Below, one piece after another: positions 9,142 to 16,677 of a DNA stretch of 64,000 bases (position 1 is its first letter; every line of letters starts with the position of its first letter). Source of the DNA: Actinoplanes sp. NBC_00393 (GTDB lineage: Bacteria > Actinomycetota > Actinomycetes > Mycobacteriales > Micromonosporaceae); the NCBI RefSeq assembly GCF_036053395.1, contig NZ_CP107942.1, forward strand, positions 10,964,001 to 11,028,000, read 5' to 3'. The position numbers and the translations under genes are program-made. The notes beneath the pieces were generated by a model. That model made no database searches and was not told the DNA's origin. It saw only the letters and a list, made by a program, of their open reading frames with translations.

Positions 9142-10593
9142 CTATCGAGCCGGGATGAGACGCCACGCGACCACGGCGGCCACGACCGTGAAGCCGGCTG
9201 CGACCAGCGAGGTCGTCTGCATGGCGGACACGAACGCGTCCTTCGCGACCTGCGCGAGTCCCGGGTCCAGCACCTGCAGCGCCGAGCCGAGCGAGTCGGT
9301 GGCCTCGGCCGGCGCGGAGGCGGGCAGCTCCAGGTTGGACCGGTACAGCGCGGTCAGCATCGAGCCGAGCACCGCGATGCCGAGCACCACGCCGAGCTCG
9401 TTCGCGGTCTCGGTGACCGCCGAGACCGAGCCGGCCTTGTGCGGCGGCGCGGCCGAGACGATCGCGTCGCCGGCGAGCGTCATGGCCAGGCCGACGCCGA
9501 GACCGACCGGGATCAGGCAGAGCGCGAGCCACACGTACGACGACTGGCCCGCGGCAGGCGCCACCAGAGCGAGACCCGCGGCTGCCACCGCGAGCGACGC
9601 CGCGATCGCGCGGCCCCGGCCCAGCTGCGTCATCGCCCAGCCGACCAGGGCGATCACCACGATCGACGCGAGCGTCGCGGGCAGCTCGGCCAGCCCCGCC
9701 TGCAGCGGGCTGAAGCCGCGGGCGAACTGCAGGTACTGCGAGAAGAAGAAGAGCAGGCCGACCAGCGCGAAGATCGAGATCACGTTGGCCGCGACCGCGC
9801 CGGAGAAGGCCGGGCTGCGGAACAGGTCGACGTCGAGCATCGGGTCGGCCAGGCGGCGCTGCCGGCGGACGAACAGCACACCGGCGATCACCCCGACGAT
9901 GATCAGCGGGCTGAAGCTGCCGGTCGCCAGGTGGGTGATCGAGTAGACGATCGGGACCACGGCGAGCATGGAGAGCGCGGCCGAGGCGACGTCGAACCGG
10001 CCCGGGTTCGGATCGCGGGACTCGGGCAGCAGCCAGAGCCCGGAGATCACCACGACCACCATCACCGGCACGTTGATCAGGAAGACCGAGCCCCACCAGA
10101 AGTGCTCGAGCAGGAAGCCGCCGACCATCGGCCCGGCCGCGGAGCCGGCGCCGAACGCGGCCGACCAGACGGCGATCGCGCGGGTGCGCTCGGCCGCGTC
10201 CGGGAACAGGTTGCGGATCAGCGAGAGCGTGGACGGCATGAGCGTCGCGCCGGCGACACCGAGCAGCAGGCGGGCCGCGATCAGCTGCTCGGCGGTGGTG
10301 GCGAAGGCAGCGAGCAGCGACACCAGGCCGAACAGCACCGAGCCGGCCAGCAGGATCCGCTTGCGGCCGAACCGGTCGGCGAGGTTGCCCATCAGCGCGA
10401 GCAGGCCGGCCAGGGCCAGGGAGTAGATGTCGCCGATCCAGATGATCTGCTCGGCGGTCGGCGACAGGCTCTCGGTCAGCGACGGCACCGCAAGCGCCAG
10501 CACCGTGCCGTCGATCGACAGCAGCAGCACTGCGGCGGCCAGCACGCCGAGCGCGGCCCAGCGCCGGTTGGTCTGTGTGAGGGTCACGCTCAT
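9142..10593 (-). CDS. MFS multidrug exporter, DHA2 (14-helix) type
   Basis: A 483-residue membrane protein. The first half has motif A (GNLADRFGRKRILLAG) and the D1-type sequence SIDGTVLALAVPSLTESL. The number of hydrophobic segments fits 14 helices, as in QacA/EmrB proton antiporters, although the protein is at the short end of that group. It is followed by its TetR regulator and preceded at 8 bp by a near-perfect operator. Export of a toxic compound or an endogenous metabolite is the likely job; the substrate is unknown. Confidence 0.92.
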   Translation of the reverse strand: MSVTLTQTNRRWAALGVLAAAVLLLSIDGTVLALAVPSLTESLSPTAEQIIWIGDIYSLALAGLLALMGNLADRFGRKRILLAGSVLFGLVSLLAAFATTAEQLIAARLLLGVAGATLMPSTLSLIRNLFPDAAERTRAIAVWSAAFGAGSAAGPMVGGFLLEHFWWGSVFLINVPVMVVVVISGLWLLPESRDPNPGRFDVASAALSMLAVVPIVYSITHLATGSFSPLIIVGVIAGVLFVRRQRRLADPMLDVDLFRSPAFSGAVAANVISIFALVGLLFFFSQYLQFARGFSPLQAGLAELPATLASIVVIALVGWAMTQLGRGRAIAASLAVAAAGLALVAPAAGQSSYVWLALCLIPVGLGVGLAMTLAGDAIVSAAPPHKAGSVSAVTETANELGVVLGIAVLGSMLTALYRSNLELPASAPAEATDSLGSALQVLDPGLAQVAKDAFVSAMQTTSLVAAGFTVVAAVVAWRLIPAR

Positions 10594-10600
10594 GCCAATA

Positions 10601-10622
10601 CTGTACCGACCGGACGGTACAG
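10601..10622. promoter_or_regulatory. TetR operator of the MFS-TetR operon
   Basis: A 22-bp inverted repeat has perfect 8-bp arms CTGTACCG and CGGTACAG around ACCGGA. It ends 8 bp upstream of the MFS start codon and overlaps the probable -10 region on the minus strand (TACAGT, with TTGCAA as a -35 candidate at wider than ideal spacing). Its placement fits repression by the TetR protein encoded in the same operon. Confidence 0.8.
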
Positions 10623-10635
10623 TTTTGCAAGTCGG

Positions 10636-13503
10636 TCATCCGGCCACCTTCGCCAGGACCTCGATCTCGGCGACGGTCAGGTATCCGTTCGGCACCGCGG
10701 TCAGCACCACGCAGACCGCGTCGGTGCGGCTGCCGACCGGCGCCGGCACGGCGAGCGGGCTCGCCGTGCCGACCGGGATCTCCTCGCCGCCGGCGCAGGT
10801 GCCGTCGGCGGCCGGCACGCCGACCCGCAGGCTCTGGGCCAGGCCGCCGCCGCTCGCGTTGTCCCGGTAGAAGTGCGTCACCACCCGGGTCACGTCACGC
10901 ACGCCGGGCAGCCGCACGGTGATCGTGTCGGACGGGTTGCGGTCGCTCGGCTTCCAGTTCGACCAGGCCTTGTCGGTGGTGTCGCCGTTGGCCAGGCCGG
11001 CCGTCGAGTAACCACCCTCGGTGAAGGTCGCGGTGACCGACGAGACCTCGGCCCGGCCCTCGACCGCCTCGGTCACCCGCACCCGGACCGTCGCCGGGAC
11101 GGTGGTGCCGTCCACCACGGTCGCGGTGCCGGTCAGTGTCACCACGCCGATCGTGTCGAATGCGCCGGCCGGGGCGGGATTCCAGGTCACCGGTAGTTCG
11201 GCGCGTCCGCCGTACCGGCCCAGGCCGGTCACTGTGGCCGGCAGCACCGGCTCGCCGCCGACATAGGTGGCCGCGCTCGCCGGCCTGGTCCGGGTGAACA
11301 CGTCCACGACGACGCGTGCTTCGGCGGCGACGGTCCGGCCCAGGACGTCGGTCGCGGTGCCACGGACAGTCACGGTCCCGGGCGTCCTCCATCGCCGTTC
11401 CGGCGGCATCCGCCAGGTGACCGGCAGGCTGGCCCGGCCGCCGCCGGCCTGCACCGCGGTCACGGTCGCGGGCAGGGTCGGAGCAAGACCCGGGACTGTG
11501 TACGCCGCCACCTGCGCGGTTTCCACCACGGTCTCGTCGCGTACCGCCCAGCGCTGGTTGGCTCCGGACGTCGGCTGGTAGAGGCTCACCCGGGTGCCGT
11601 CCGCGGTCGCCTGTCCCGGCACGTCGATCAACCGCCGCGCCGCCACGTTGACCAGCGTGTACGTGCCGTCACCGGTCGTCGACAGCACCCACTGCGCGCC
11701 GTCGTCCGCCGTGCCGCTGTCGTCCTCGACGACCACCGCCCCATCCCGCACGGCGAGGCGCTGTCCGGTGCCGGCGTTGCTGATGACGTACCGCTCCCGG
11801 TTGCTCAGCCCGTCACCCAGCGCCCGGAACGTCCACAGCTGCCCGGCCGCCGCCGGATCGCTGGTCCGGATGGCGGCGCCGCCGGCGTCCGGCGTGAGCG
11901 AGCGGCCGCTCTGCACCCCCTCGATCCGGTACGTGTGGCCGTTCATGAGGTGCTTCCCGGCGACCCCGGACACCCCGTCGATCAGGAACGTCGTGACCGA
12001 CTGCGCCGGCACGGTCAGGGTGGCCTTCTTGCCGGACACCGCGACCCGGGCGCCCCTGACCAGCTTGCCGTCCGCGCTGGTCACGATCGGGGTGATCGTG
12101 GCCCGGCGGGAGATCGTGCCGAACTTGGACAGGTCCAGCGTGACCGCCCGCTCCTGTGCGGTCTGGTTGGCGTGCACCGCGGTGGCGCCCTTGCCGTCCC
12201 TACGGATCGCCGCGGTGGTGGCGGTGTCGCTGACCTTGACCATCCGGTCGCCCGGCCGGATGTAGTGGGTGAAGTTCCGGATCGTGTCGAACTTGGTGTT
12301 GGTCCGGATCGGGCAGGTCGCCAAGGTGTCGGTTGGCGTGCAGTCGAACGGGACGTGGATCGAGCCCCACTGCAGGTTGCCCTCGGCGACCATGTTGTCG
12401 GCGTCCTCGATCGGCTGCCACAGCACCCACGCCGACGGTTCCAGCTCCCGGATGTCGTCGATGATCCGCTGGGCCATGCCGAGCCCGGAGTTCATGCTCG
12501 TGTAGTCGTTGCCCCAGCTGCCCTCGACCTCGCTCATCCACAGCGGGCGCTGCTCGGCCTTGGCCACGTCGCGGGCCGCAGTGCGCTGCCCGGTCCCGTA
12601 CGTGTGCACGTTGAGCTGGGAGACCGCGTCCTGGGCGGCCTGCGGGTAGCCGTACCAGTCGGTGACGAAGGTGCCGGGGTTGGTCTCGTCCGGCGCGGAG
12701 ACCAGCGCGCCGGTGGACGCGCTCGCGAGCCGGTTCTTCAGCGCGGTCACCACCTGTGCCTGCAGCGCCGGGCCGGCGTGCGCGCCTTCCTGACGGCCGC
12801 CGGTCGGTTGCCCGTCGGCGCCGAGCGTGGTCCGCCAGTAGTTGGTGTTCGGCTCGTTCAGCGGGTCGATCGTGTCGAACGCGATGCCGTGCGCGTCCTC
12901 CAGGTGCTCGGTGACCCGGACCAGGTACTCGGCGAACTCCTCGACCCGGTCGGCCCGGATCTGGTCGGTGTTCGGGTCGAAGCCGCCGCTGACGTAGCCG
13001 CTGACCGTCTGGAACCACGGCGGGGAGTTGCTGAACGCCTCCCAGTGGGTGATCCGGTCCTTGACCTGGTCGACCCACCAGCGCTGCGCCGGGTCGGCGT
13101 CTAGGTCCCAGTGCGCCGGGTCGTCCGGGTTCCACCACTCCTTGTCCTGCGGCCCGTACGGCTCGGGAGCCTTCCAGAAGCCGGGCACGGCGCCGCCCGG
13201 GCGCAGATAGGGACGGACCGTGGGCGCGTTGCCGCCGCCGATGTTGAAGCGGGCGATGTTCAGGTTCAGGCCGTCGGCGCCGAAGACCAGGTCGACGAGA
13301 CGCTTCCGGATCTCGTCCGGGTAGTCGCCGGTGGCCTCGGCCATCCAGACCAGGCTGGTGCCCCAGCCCTGGAACTCGGGCTGCTGATACGACGGGTCGA
13401 TGGTGACGGTGACACCGGGGGTCTGCGTGTTCGCCGGGGGAACGGCCGAGGCCGGCACTGCTGCCAGCGCCAGTGCCGTGAGGGCGGCGGCGGGTCCGAT
13501 CAT
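10636..13503 (-). CDS. Secreted GH30 endo-beta-1,6-galactanase-like enzyme with ricin and Ig-like domains
   Basis: A 955-residue exported protein. A signal peptide (about residues 1-20, ending ASAVPP) precedes a GH30 catalytic domain with FQGWGTSLVWMAE near residue 44, acid/base Glu217 in DPLNEPNTNYW and nucleophile Glu325 in WMSEVEGSWG. This sequence style matches the GH30_5 galactanases that act on arabinogalactan. A beta-sandwich, a ricin-type trefoil, two Ig-like Big_4-type domains and a C-terminal discoidin-like carbohydrate-binding domain follow. The ATG at 13503 is chosen because AAAGG and the signal peptide follow it; earlier in-frame codons overlap the operator. It is probably under LacI-type control. 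Substrate is inferred from family resemblance. Confidence 0.85.
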   Translation of the reverse strand: MIGPAAALTALALAAVPASAVPPANTQTPGVTVTIDPSYQQPEFQGWGTSLVWMAEATGDYPDEIRKRLVDLVFGADGLNLNIARFNIGGGNAPTVRPYLRPGGAVPGFWKAPEPYGPQDKEWWNPDDPAHWDLDADPAQRWWVDQVKDRITHWEAFSNSPPWFQTVSGYVSGGFDPNTDQIRADRVEEFAEYLVRVTEHLEDAHGIAFDTIDPLNEPNTNYWRTTLGADGQPTGGRQEGAHAGPALQAQVVTALKNRLASASTGALVSAPDETNPGTFVTDWYGYPQAAQDAVSQLNVHTYGTGQRTAARDVAKAEQRPLWMSEVEGSWGNDYTSMNSGLGMAQRIIDDIRELEPSAWVLWQPIEDADNMVAEGNLQWGSIHVPFDCTPTDTLATCPIRTNTKFDTIRNFTHYIRPGDRMVKVSDTATTAAIRRDGKGATAVHANQTAQERAVTLDLSKFGTISRRATITPIVTSADGKLVRGARVAVSGKKATLTVPAQSVTTFLIDGVSGVAGKHLMNGHTYRIEGVQSGRSLTPDAGGAAIRTSDPAAAGQLWTFRALGDGLSNRERYVISNAGTGQRLAVRDGAVVVEDDSGTADDGAQWVLSTTGDGTYTLVNVAARRLIDVPGQATADGTRVSLYQPTSGANQRWAVRDETVVETAQVAAYTVPGLAPTLPATVTAVQAGGGRASLPVTWRMPPERRWRTPGTVTVRGTATDVLGRTVAAEARVVVDVFTRTRPASAATYVGGEPVLPATVTGLGRYGGRAELPVTWNPAPAGAFDTIGVVTLTGTATVVDGTTVPATVRVRVTEAVEGRAEVSSVTATFTEGGYSTAGLANGDTTDKAWSNWKPSDRNPSDTITVRLPGVRDVTRVVTHFYRDNASGGGLAQSLRVGVPAADGTCAGGEEIPVGTASPLAVPAPVGSRTDAVCVVLTAVPNGYLTVAEIEVLAKVAG

Positions 13504-13520
13504 GGACGGGCCTTTCGGCT

Positions 13521-13534
13521 TGTTTACGTAAACA
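13521..13534. promoter_or_regulatory. LacI-type operator upstream of the GH30 gene
   Basis: TGTTTACGTAAACA is a perfect 14-bp palindrome with the central CG typical of LacI/GalR-family operators. It lies 18 bp upstream of the GH30 start, where bound repressor would block transcription. No LacI-family gene is present in this window, so the regulator must be encoded elsewhere. Confidence 0.7.
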
Positions 13535-13645
13535 TGTCGGTGGACCCCTGTTGTCGCATGCATGTCCATCGATGTCAAGAGCCGGTCCGGCCGGAATTGA
13601 TCCGGGACCGCTGTTCCGGCCGTATCAGGAAATGGGGGTGGGGCG

Positions 13646-14200
13646 TTGCCAGCGAGTCGGCGTGTGATCGCACCGGACGTTTTGTTGCGTGGTGCGGTGA
13701 TGCATTACCTGCACCATTCCGGATTGGACATGGAAGGGCTGGCCGGCGAATTGTCGATCAGCCGGGCCACGCTCTACCGGGCGGTCGGCAGCCGGGACGC
13801 ACTGCTCGGCGAGGTCCTCTGGGCGCTCGCGCGGCTGCTGCTGGACGAGGCCCGCGGCGAGGCGGCCGGCGCCGGGCCGGACCGTGTCATCGAGGTGTCC
13901 CGGGTGTTCGCGGAGCTGATGTTCTCAGCTCAGCAGCTGCGGCAGTTCGTGGCGGCCGAGCCGCAGACCGCGGCGCGGGTGCTGGTCACCCCGGCCACCG
14001 ATCTCCAGCAGCGGGGTGTGGCGGCGCAGCTCGAGATCTTCCACGAGGCCGGTCTGGCCGGCGACGAGGAGGATCTGCGCCGCCGTGCGTACCTTTATGT
14101 CCGGCTTCTCGGATCGGTCATGTACAGCGAGTTGCTAGGCGTCGGGAATGTCGAATTCGACCTCGCCGAACCCGCATTGCGAGCACTGCTGCCGCATTGA
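13646..14200 (+). CDS. TetR-like regulator, QsdR type
   Basis: A 184-residue protein with an N-terminal helix-turn-helix (HSGLDMEGLAGELSISRATLYRAVGSRDALL, about residues 25-55) and a helical C-terminal half resembling the QsdR group of TetR-like regulators. The start is TTG at 13646 with a G-rich stretch before it; no better start is visible. It is divergent from the GH30 gene, about 140 bp away. The regulated genes and ligand are unknown. QsdR itself controls a lactonase, but none is present here. Confidence 0.75.
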   Translation: MPASRRVIAPDVLLRGAVMHYLHHSGLDMEGLAGELSISRATLYRAVGSRDALLGEVLWALARLLLDEARGEAAGAGPDRVIEVSRVFAELMFSAQQLRQFVAAEPQTAARVLVTPATDLQQRGVAAQLEIFHEAGLAGDEEDLRRRAYLYVRLLGSVMYSELLGVGNVEFDLAEPALRALLPH

Positions 14201-14236
14201 TTCCGATGCCATTGGAGCGCTCCCATGGAGGGCCTG

Positions 14237-14617
14237 TCAATTGGGTGTGAAGAGGCCCTGGATGCCCACCACGATGGCGATCAGGCCGAAGATCGCCAGC
14301 AGCAGCGCCCGCCCGGACGGCTCGCCCTGCGTGGCGCCGTCGAGTGGCTTGCGGCCGGTCAGCCGGTCCCACAGCAGGGCCAGGCCGACGCCGATCCCGA
14401 CCACCTCGAAGTGGAACAGGTGCGGCCCCGAGATCAGGTGCACGATCAGGTAGTAACCGCCCGCGACCAGGGCGACCACCCCGATCAGCCAGGCCCAGCG
14501 GGCGATCCGGTCGGCGAAGCGGCCGATGTTGTCGCCGACCGACGGCAGCCGCCGCAGCAGTGGTATCGCGAGCAGCAGACCGCCGAAGATGTTGGCGAGG
14601 TCGAGCAGCAGAGCCAT
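14237..14617 (-). CDS. Small integral membrane protein of unknown function
   Basis: A 126-residue protein with about four hydrophobic segments (LLLDLANIFGGLLLAIPLL, WAWLIGVVALVAGGYYLIVHL, FEVVGIGVGLALLW, LLLAIFGLIAIVVGIQGLF) and a short loop with GRKPLDGATQGE. GGAAGGA lies upstream; a GTG one codon earlier at 14620 would sit at a better distance, so the start is uncertain by one codon. I do not recognise the family. Neighbours on both sides are regulators, giving no functional hint. Confidence 0.7.
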   Translation of the reverse strand: MALLLDLANIFGGLLLAIPLLRRLPSVGDNIGRFADRIARWAWLIGVVALVAGGYYLIVHLISGPHLFHFEVVGIGVGLALLWDRLTGRKPLDGATQGEPSGRALLLAIFGLIAIVVGIQGLFTPN

Positions 14618-14690
14618 CACGGGCCGGGTCCTTCCGTCACGAACGTCGATCGGGAGCGTAGCGTTTCCGATCGGCCGTGCCGTCAAACTC

Positions 14691-15467
14691 TCAGCGTGGC
14701 CGCCAGGGCTCGGCCGCGGTGATCACCGTCCCGTCGCGCAGGGTCAGGTCGACGGTGAAGATCTCGCGGAGCTCGGTCTTGCTCGCCCACTCGAAGGCCG
14801 GGCCGGGCCACCAGACGACGTACCGGCCGTTGCGCACCGTGGCCTGCACAGTCAGGTCGCCGGTGCGGATGGTCACCGCGCTGACGTCCGGGCCGACCGC
14901 GCCGTCGGTGATCGAGGCGTCCTTGAAATCGGCGATGGCGCCCTGCATGTAGTGGCCGGCCGGCGCCGTCTCGGACGGTCCGGAACTGCCGCCCACGCCC
15001 CAATTCACGTCGTCCACGTCGTCGTCACCCGGGACGTTGTGCGCCAGGCAGGAGCCGGACACGTCCGGGTCGTCGGTGCGGTAGAGCATGGCGACGTACT
15101 CGCCGCGCCGTTCGGCGAGGACCAGCTCCGCCCGTTCGATGTCCAGGGAGCCGTCCTTCAGGCCGTCCCGGCACTCCGGTCCGATCATGGCGATCTCGGC
15201 GTCGGTCAGCGTGCTGGGGACCGGGGTCCAGGAGGCGTAGGCGCGCCCGCCGCCGAGATTGCCGGGCAGGATGACGATCGCGCCGGCTGCCGCGGCCGCG
15301 GCAGCCGCCACGGCGATCAGCAGGCGGCGCCGGGAGCGCCGGACGGGCGGGGTGGCGTCGTACGGCGTGGCCACGATCCGGTCCAGCGCGGCCGCCGCAC
15401 GTTCGTGGTCCTCTTCGGTCACCGGGCCGGCGGCGTCCAGGCTGCGCAGCGTCTCATCGAGTGTCAC
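14691..15467 (-). CDS. Single-span membrane protein paired with second ECF sigma factor
   Basis: A 258-residue protein with a cytoplasmic N-terminal segment (MTLDETLRSLDAAGPVTEED), one Ala-rich membrane helix near residues 48-68, and an extracytoplasmic domain with two Cys (GPECRDG and SGSCLAH) that could form a disulfide, and an acidic loop. It starts inside the stop of the sigma gene (ATGA overlap). The arrangement suggests a sigma-associated membrane sensor or anti-sigma factor. No classical anti-sigma zinc motif is visible, so the role rests on context. Confidence 0.75.
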   Translation of the reverse strand: MTLDETLRSLDAAGPVTEEDHERAAAALDRIVATPYDATPPVRRSRRRLLIAVAAAAAAAAGAIVILPGNLGGGRAYASWTPVPSTLTDAEIAMIGPECRDGLKDGSLDIERAELVLAERRGEYVAMLYRTDDPDVSGSCLAHNVPGDDDVDDVNWGVGGSSGPSETAPAGHYMQGAIADFKDASITDGAVGPDVSAVTIRTGDLTVQATVRNGRYVVWWPGPAFEWASKTELREIFTVDLTLRDGTVITAAEPWRPR

Positions 15468-16033
15468 GACGGGTTCTCCATGGTGTCGAGGCCGAGAGCG
15501 GCCAGTGAGCCCTCCGGGCTCGTCCCGGCCTGATCGAGGTGGCGGCGCAGGGCACGCCGGGCCCGCAGCAGCCGCAACCGGTACGACGTCGCGGTGATCC
15601 CCAGCACCCGGGCGGCCTGCGGTGAGGTGAGGTCCTCGAAGACGGTCAGCGCCAGCGTCTCCTGCTCACCGGCGGTCAACTGCTTCCAGGCCGCCGCCAG
15701 GTCCAGCCGGTGCGCGACCGACTCGTCGCCCGCTTCGGCCTCGGCGGGCGGCGCCACCGTGGCGATCCGGACCGCGAGCGCGTCCTGCCGGCCCAGCCCG
15801 CGAGCGGTGTTGAGCAGGCAGTTGCGGGCGATGCCGAACAGCCAGGCCCGCGCGTCGGCGGTCCGGAGCGGCGCCTCGTCGAACCGCCGCCAGGCCACCA
15901 GGAAGGCGTCGGCGACCACGTCCTCGGCGTGACTGGGATGCACCCGGCGCCGCGCGAAGCGCAGCACGTCGGCATGACTGTCGGCGTAGAGCGCCCGGAA
16001 GCGCGATTCCCGGTCCGGTCCCACTGTCCTCAC
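15464..16033 (-). CDS. ECF-type RNA polymerase sigma factor
   Basis: A 189-residue group 4 sigma factor. Region 2 includes FRALYADSHADVLRFARRRV and HAEDVVADAFLVAWRRFDEA, followed by WLFGIARNCLLNTARG; region 4 has LTAGEQETLALTVFEDLTSP and a recognition helix in ATSYRLRLLRARRALRRHL. It is coupled by a 4-bp overlap to the membrane protein at 14691-15467. The recognised promoters cannot be deduced from this window. The DUF6817-like gene is divergent, 110 bp away. Confidence 0.92.
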   Translation of the reverse strand: MRTVGPDRESRFRALYADSHADVLRFARRRVHPSHAEDVVADAFLVAWRRFDEAPLRTADARAWLFGIARNCLLNTARGLGRQDALAVRIATVAPPAEAEAGDESVAHRLDLAAAWKQLTAGEQETLALTVFEDLTSPQAARVLGITATSYRLRLLRARRALRRHLDQAGTSPEGSLAALGLDTMENPS

Positions 16034-16143
16034 ACCCGCTACCTGTCCGGCACGGCAGTCACTGTTTCATGCCCACTATTTGTGACCAAGGGCGCACTCT
16101 CCGGGGCGGCGGGCCGGCGCCGGTGAACCATAGGTTGCTCGGT

Positions 16144-16674
16144 ATGAGCTCTGACGTGCGCGAGTGGTTACAGCAAAGTGGAGCCGACACGATCCGGCAT
16201 CCGGGCGGCACCCTCTACGCCCACCTGTGCCGGGTGGAGGAGCGGCTCGGGAAGCTCGGTCATGGCGACGACGTGTGCGCCGCCGGGCTGACCCACGCCG
16301 CCTACAGCACCGACGGCTTCGACCTGGCGCTGGTCTTCTGGCAGGAGCGGGAGCGGCTGCGCGACCTGGTCGGCGCCCCGGCCGAGGAGCTGGTGTACCG
16401 GTACGGGGCGTGCGACCGGGATCGCACCTGGGCACGGCTGGCCGAGACGAAACAGATCACCGACCGGTTCACCGGCGGGACCGCGGAGCTGACCGCCGAG
16501 GACCTGACCCCGTTCGTCGATCTGAGCATCGTCAACGAGCTGGACGTCTTCGAGCAGGCGCCGGCGGTGCTGGAGAAGAACCGGGCGTATTTCAAGAAGG
16601 TCTTCACCGCCTGGCGCCCGCTGGCCTCGGCCCCGGTCGCCGAGGAGGTGGACCGCCTGTTCGCCAGTCGCTGA
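16144..16674 (+). CDS. DUF6817-like hypothetical protein
   Basis: A 176-residue soluble protein. HPGGTLYAHLCRVEERL and VCAAGLTHAAYSTDGFDLAL resemble the first helices of HD-type phosphohydrolases, where a His and a later His-Ala or His-Asp pair bind metal, but a complete HD signature is not present. I recall this sequence style as an uncharacterised actinobacterial domain family. The stop is followed within 4 bp by the end of the convergent CHAT gene. No function can be assigned; metal-dependent hydrolysis is only a structural suggestion. Confidence 0.75.
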   Translation: MSSDVREWLQQSGADTIRHPGGTLYAHLCRVEERLGKLGHGDDVCAAGLTHAAYSTDGFDLALVFWQERERLRDLVGAPAEELVYRYGACDRDRTWARLAETKQITDRFTGGTAELTAEDLTPFVDLSIVNELDVFEQAPAVLEKNRAYFKKVFTAWRPLASAPVAEEVDRLFASR

Positions 16675-16677
16675 CCT

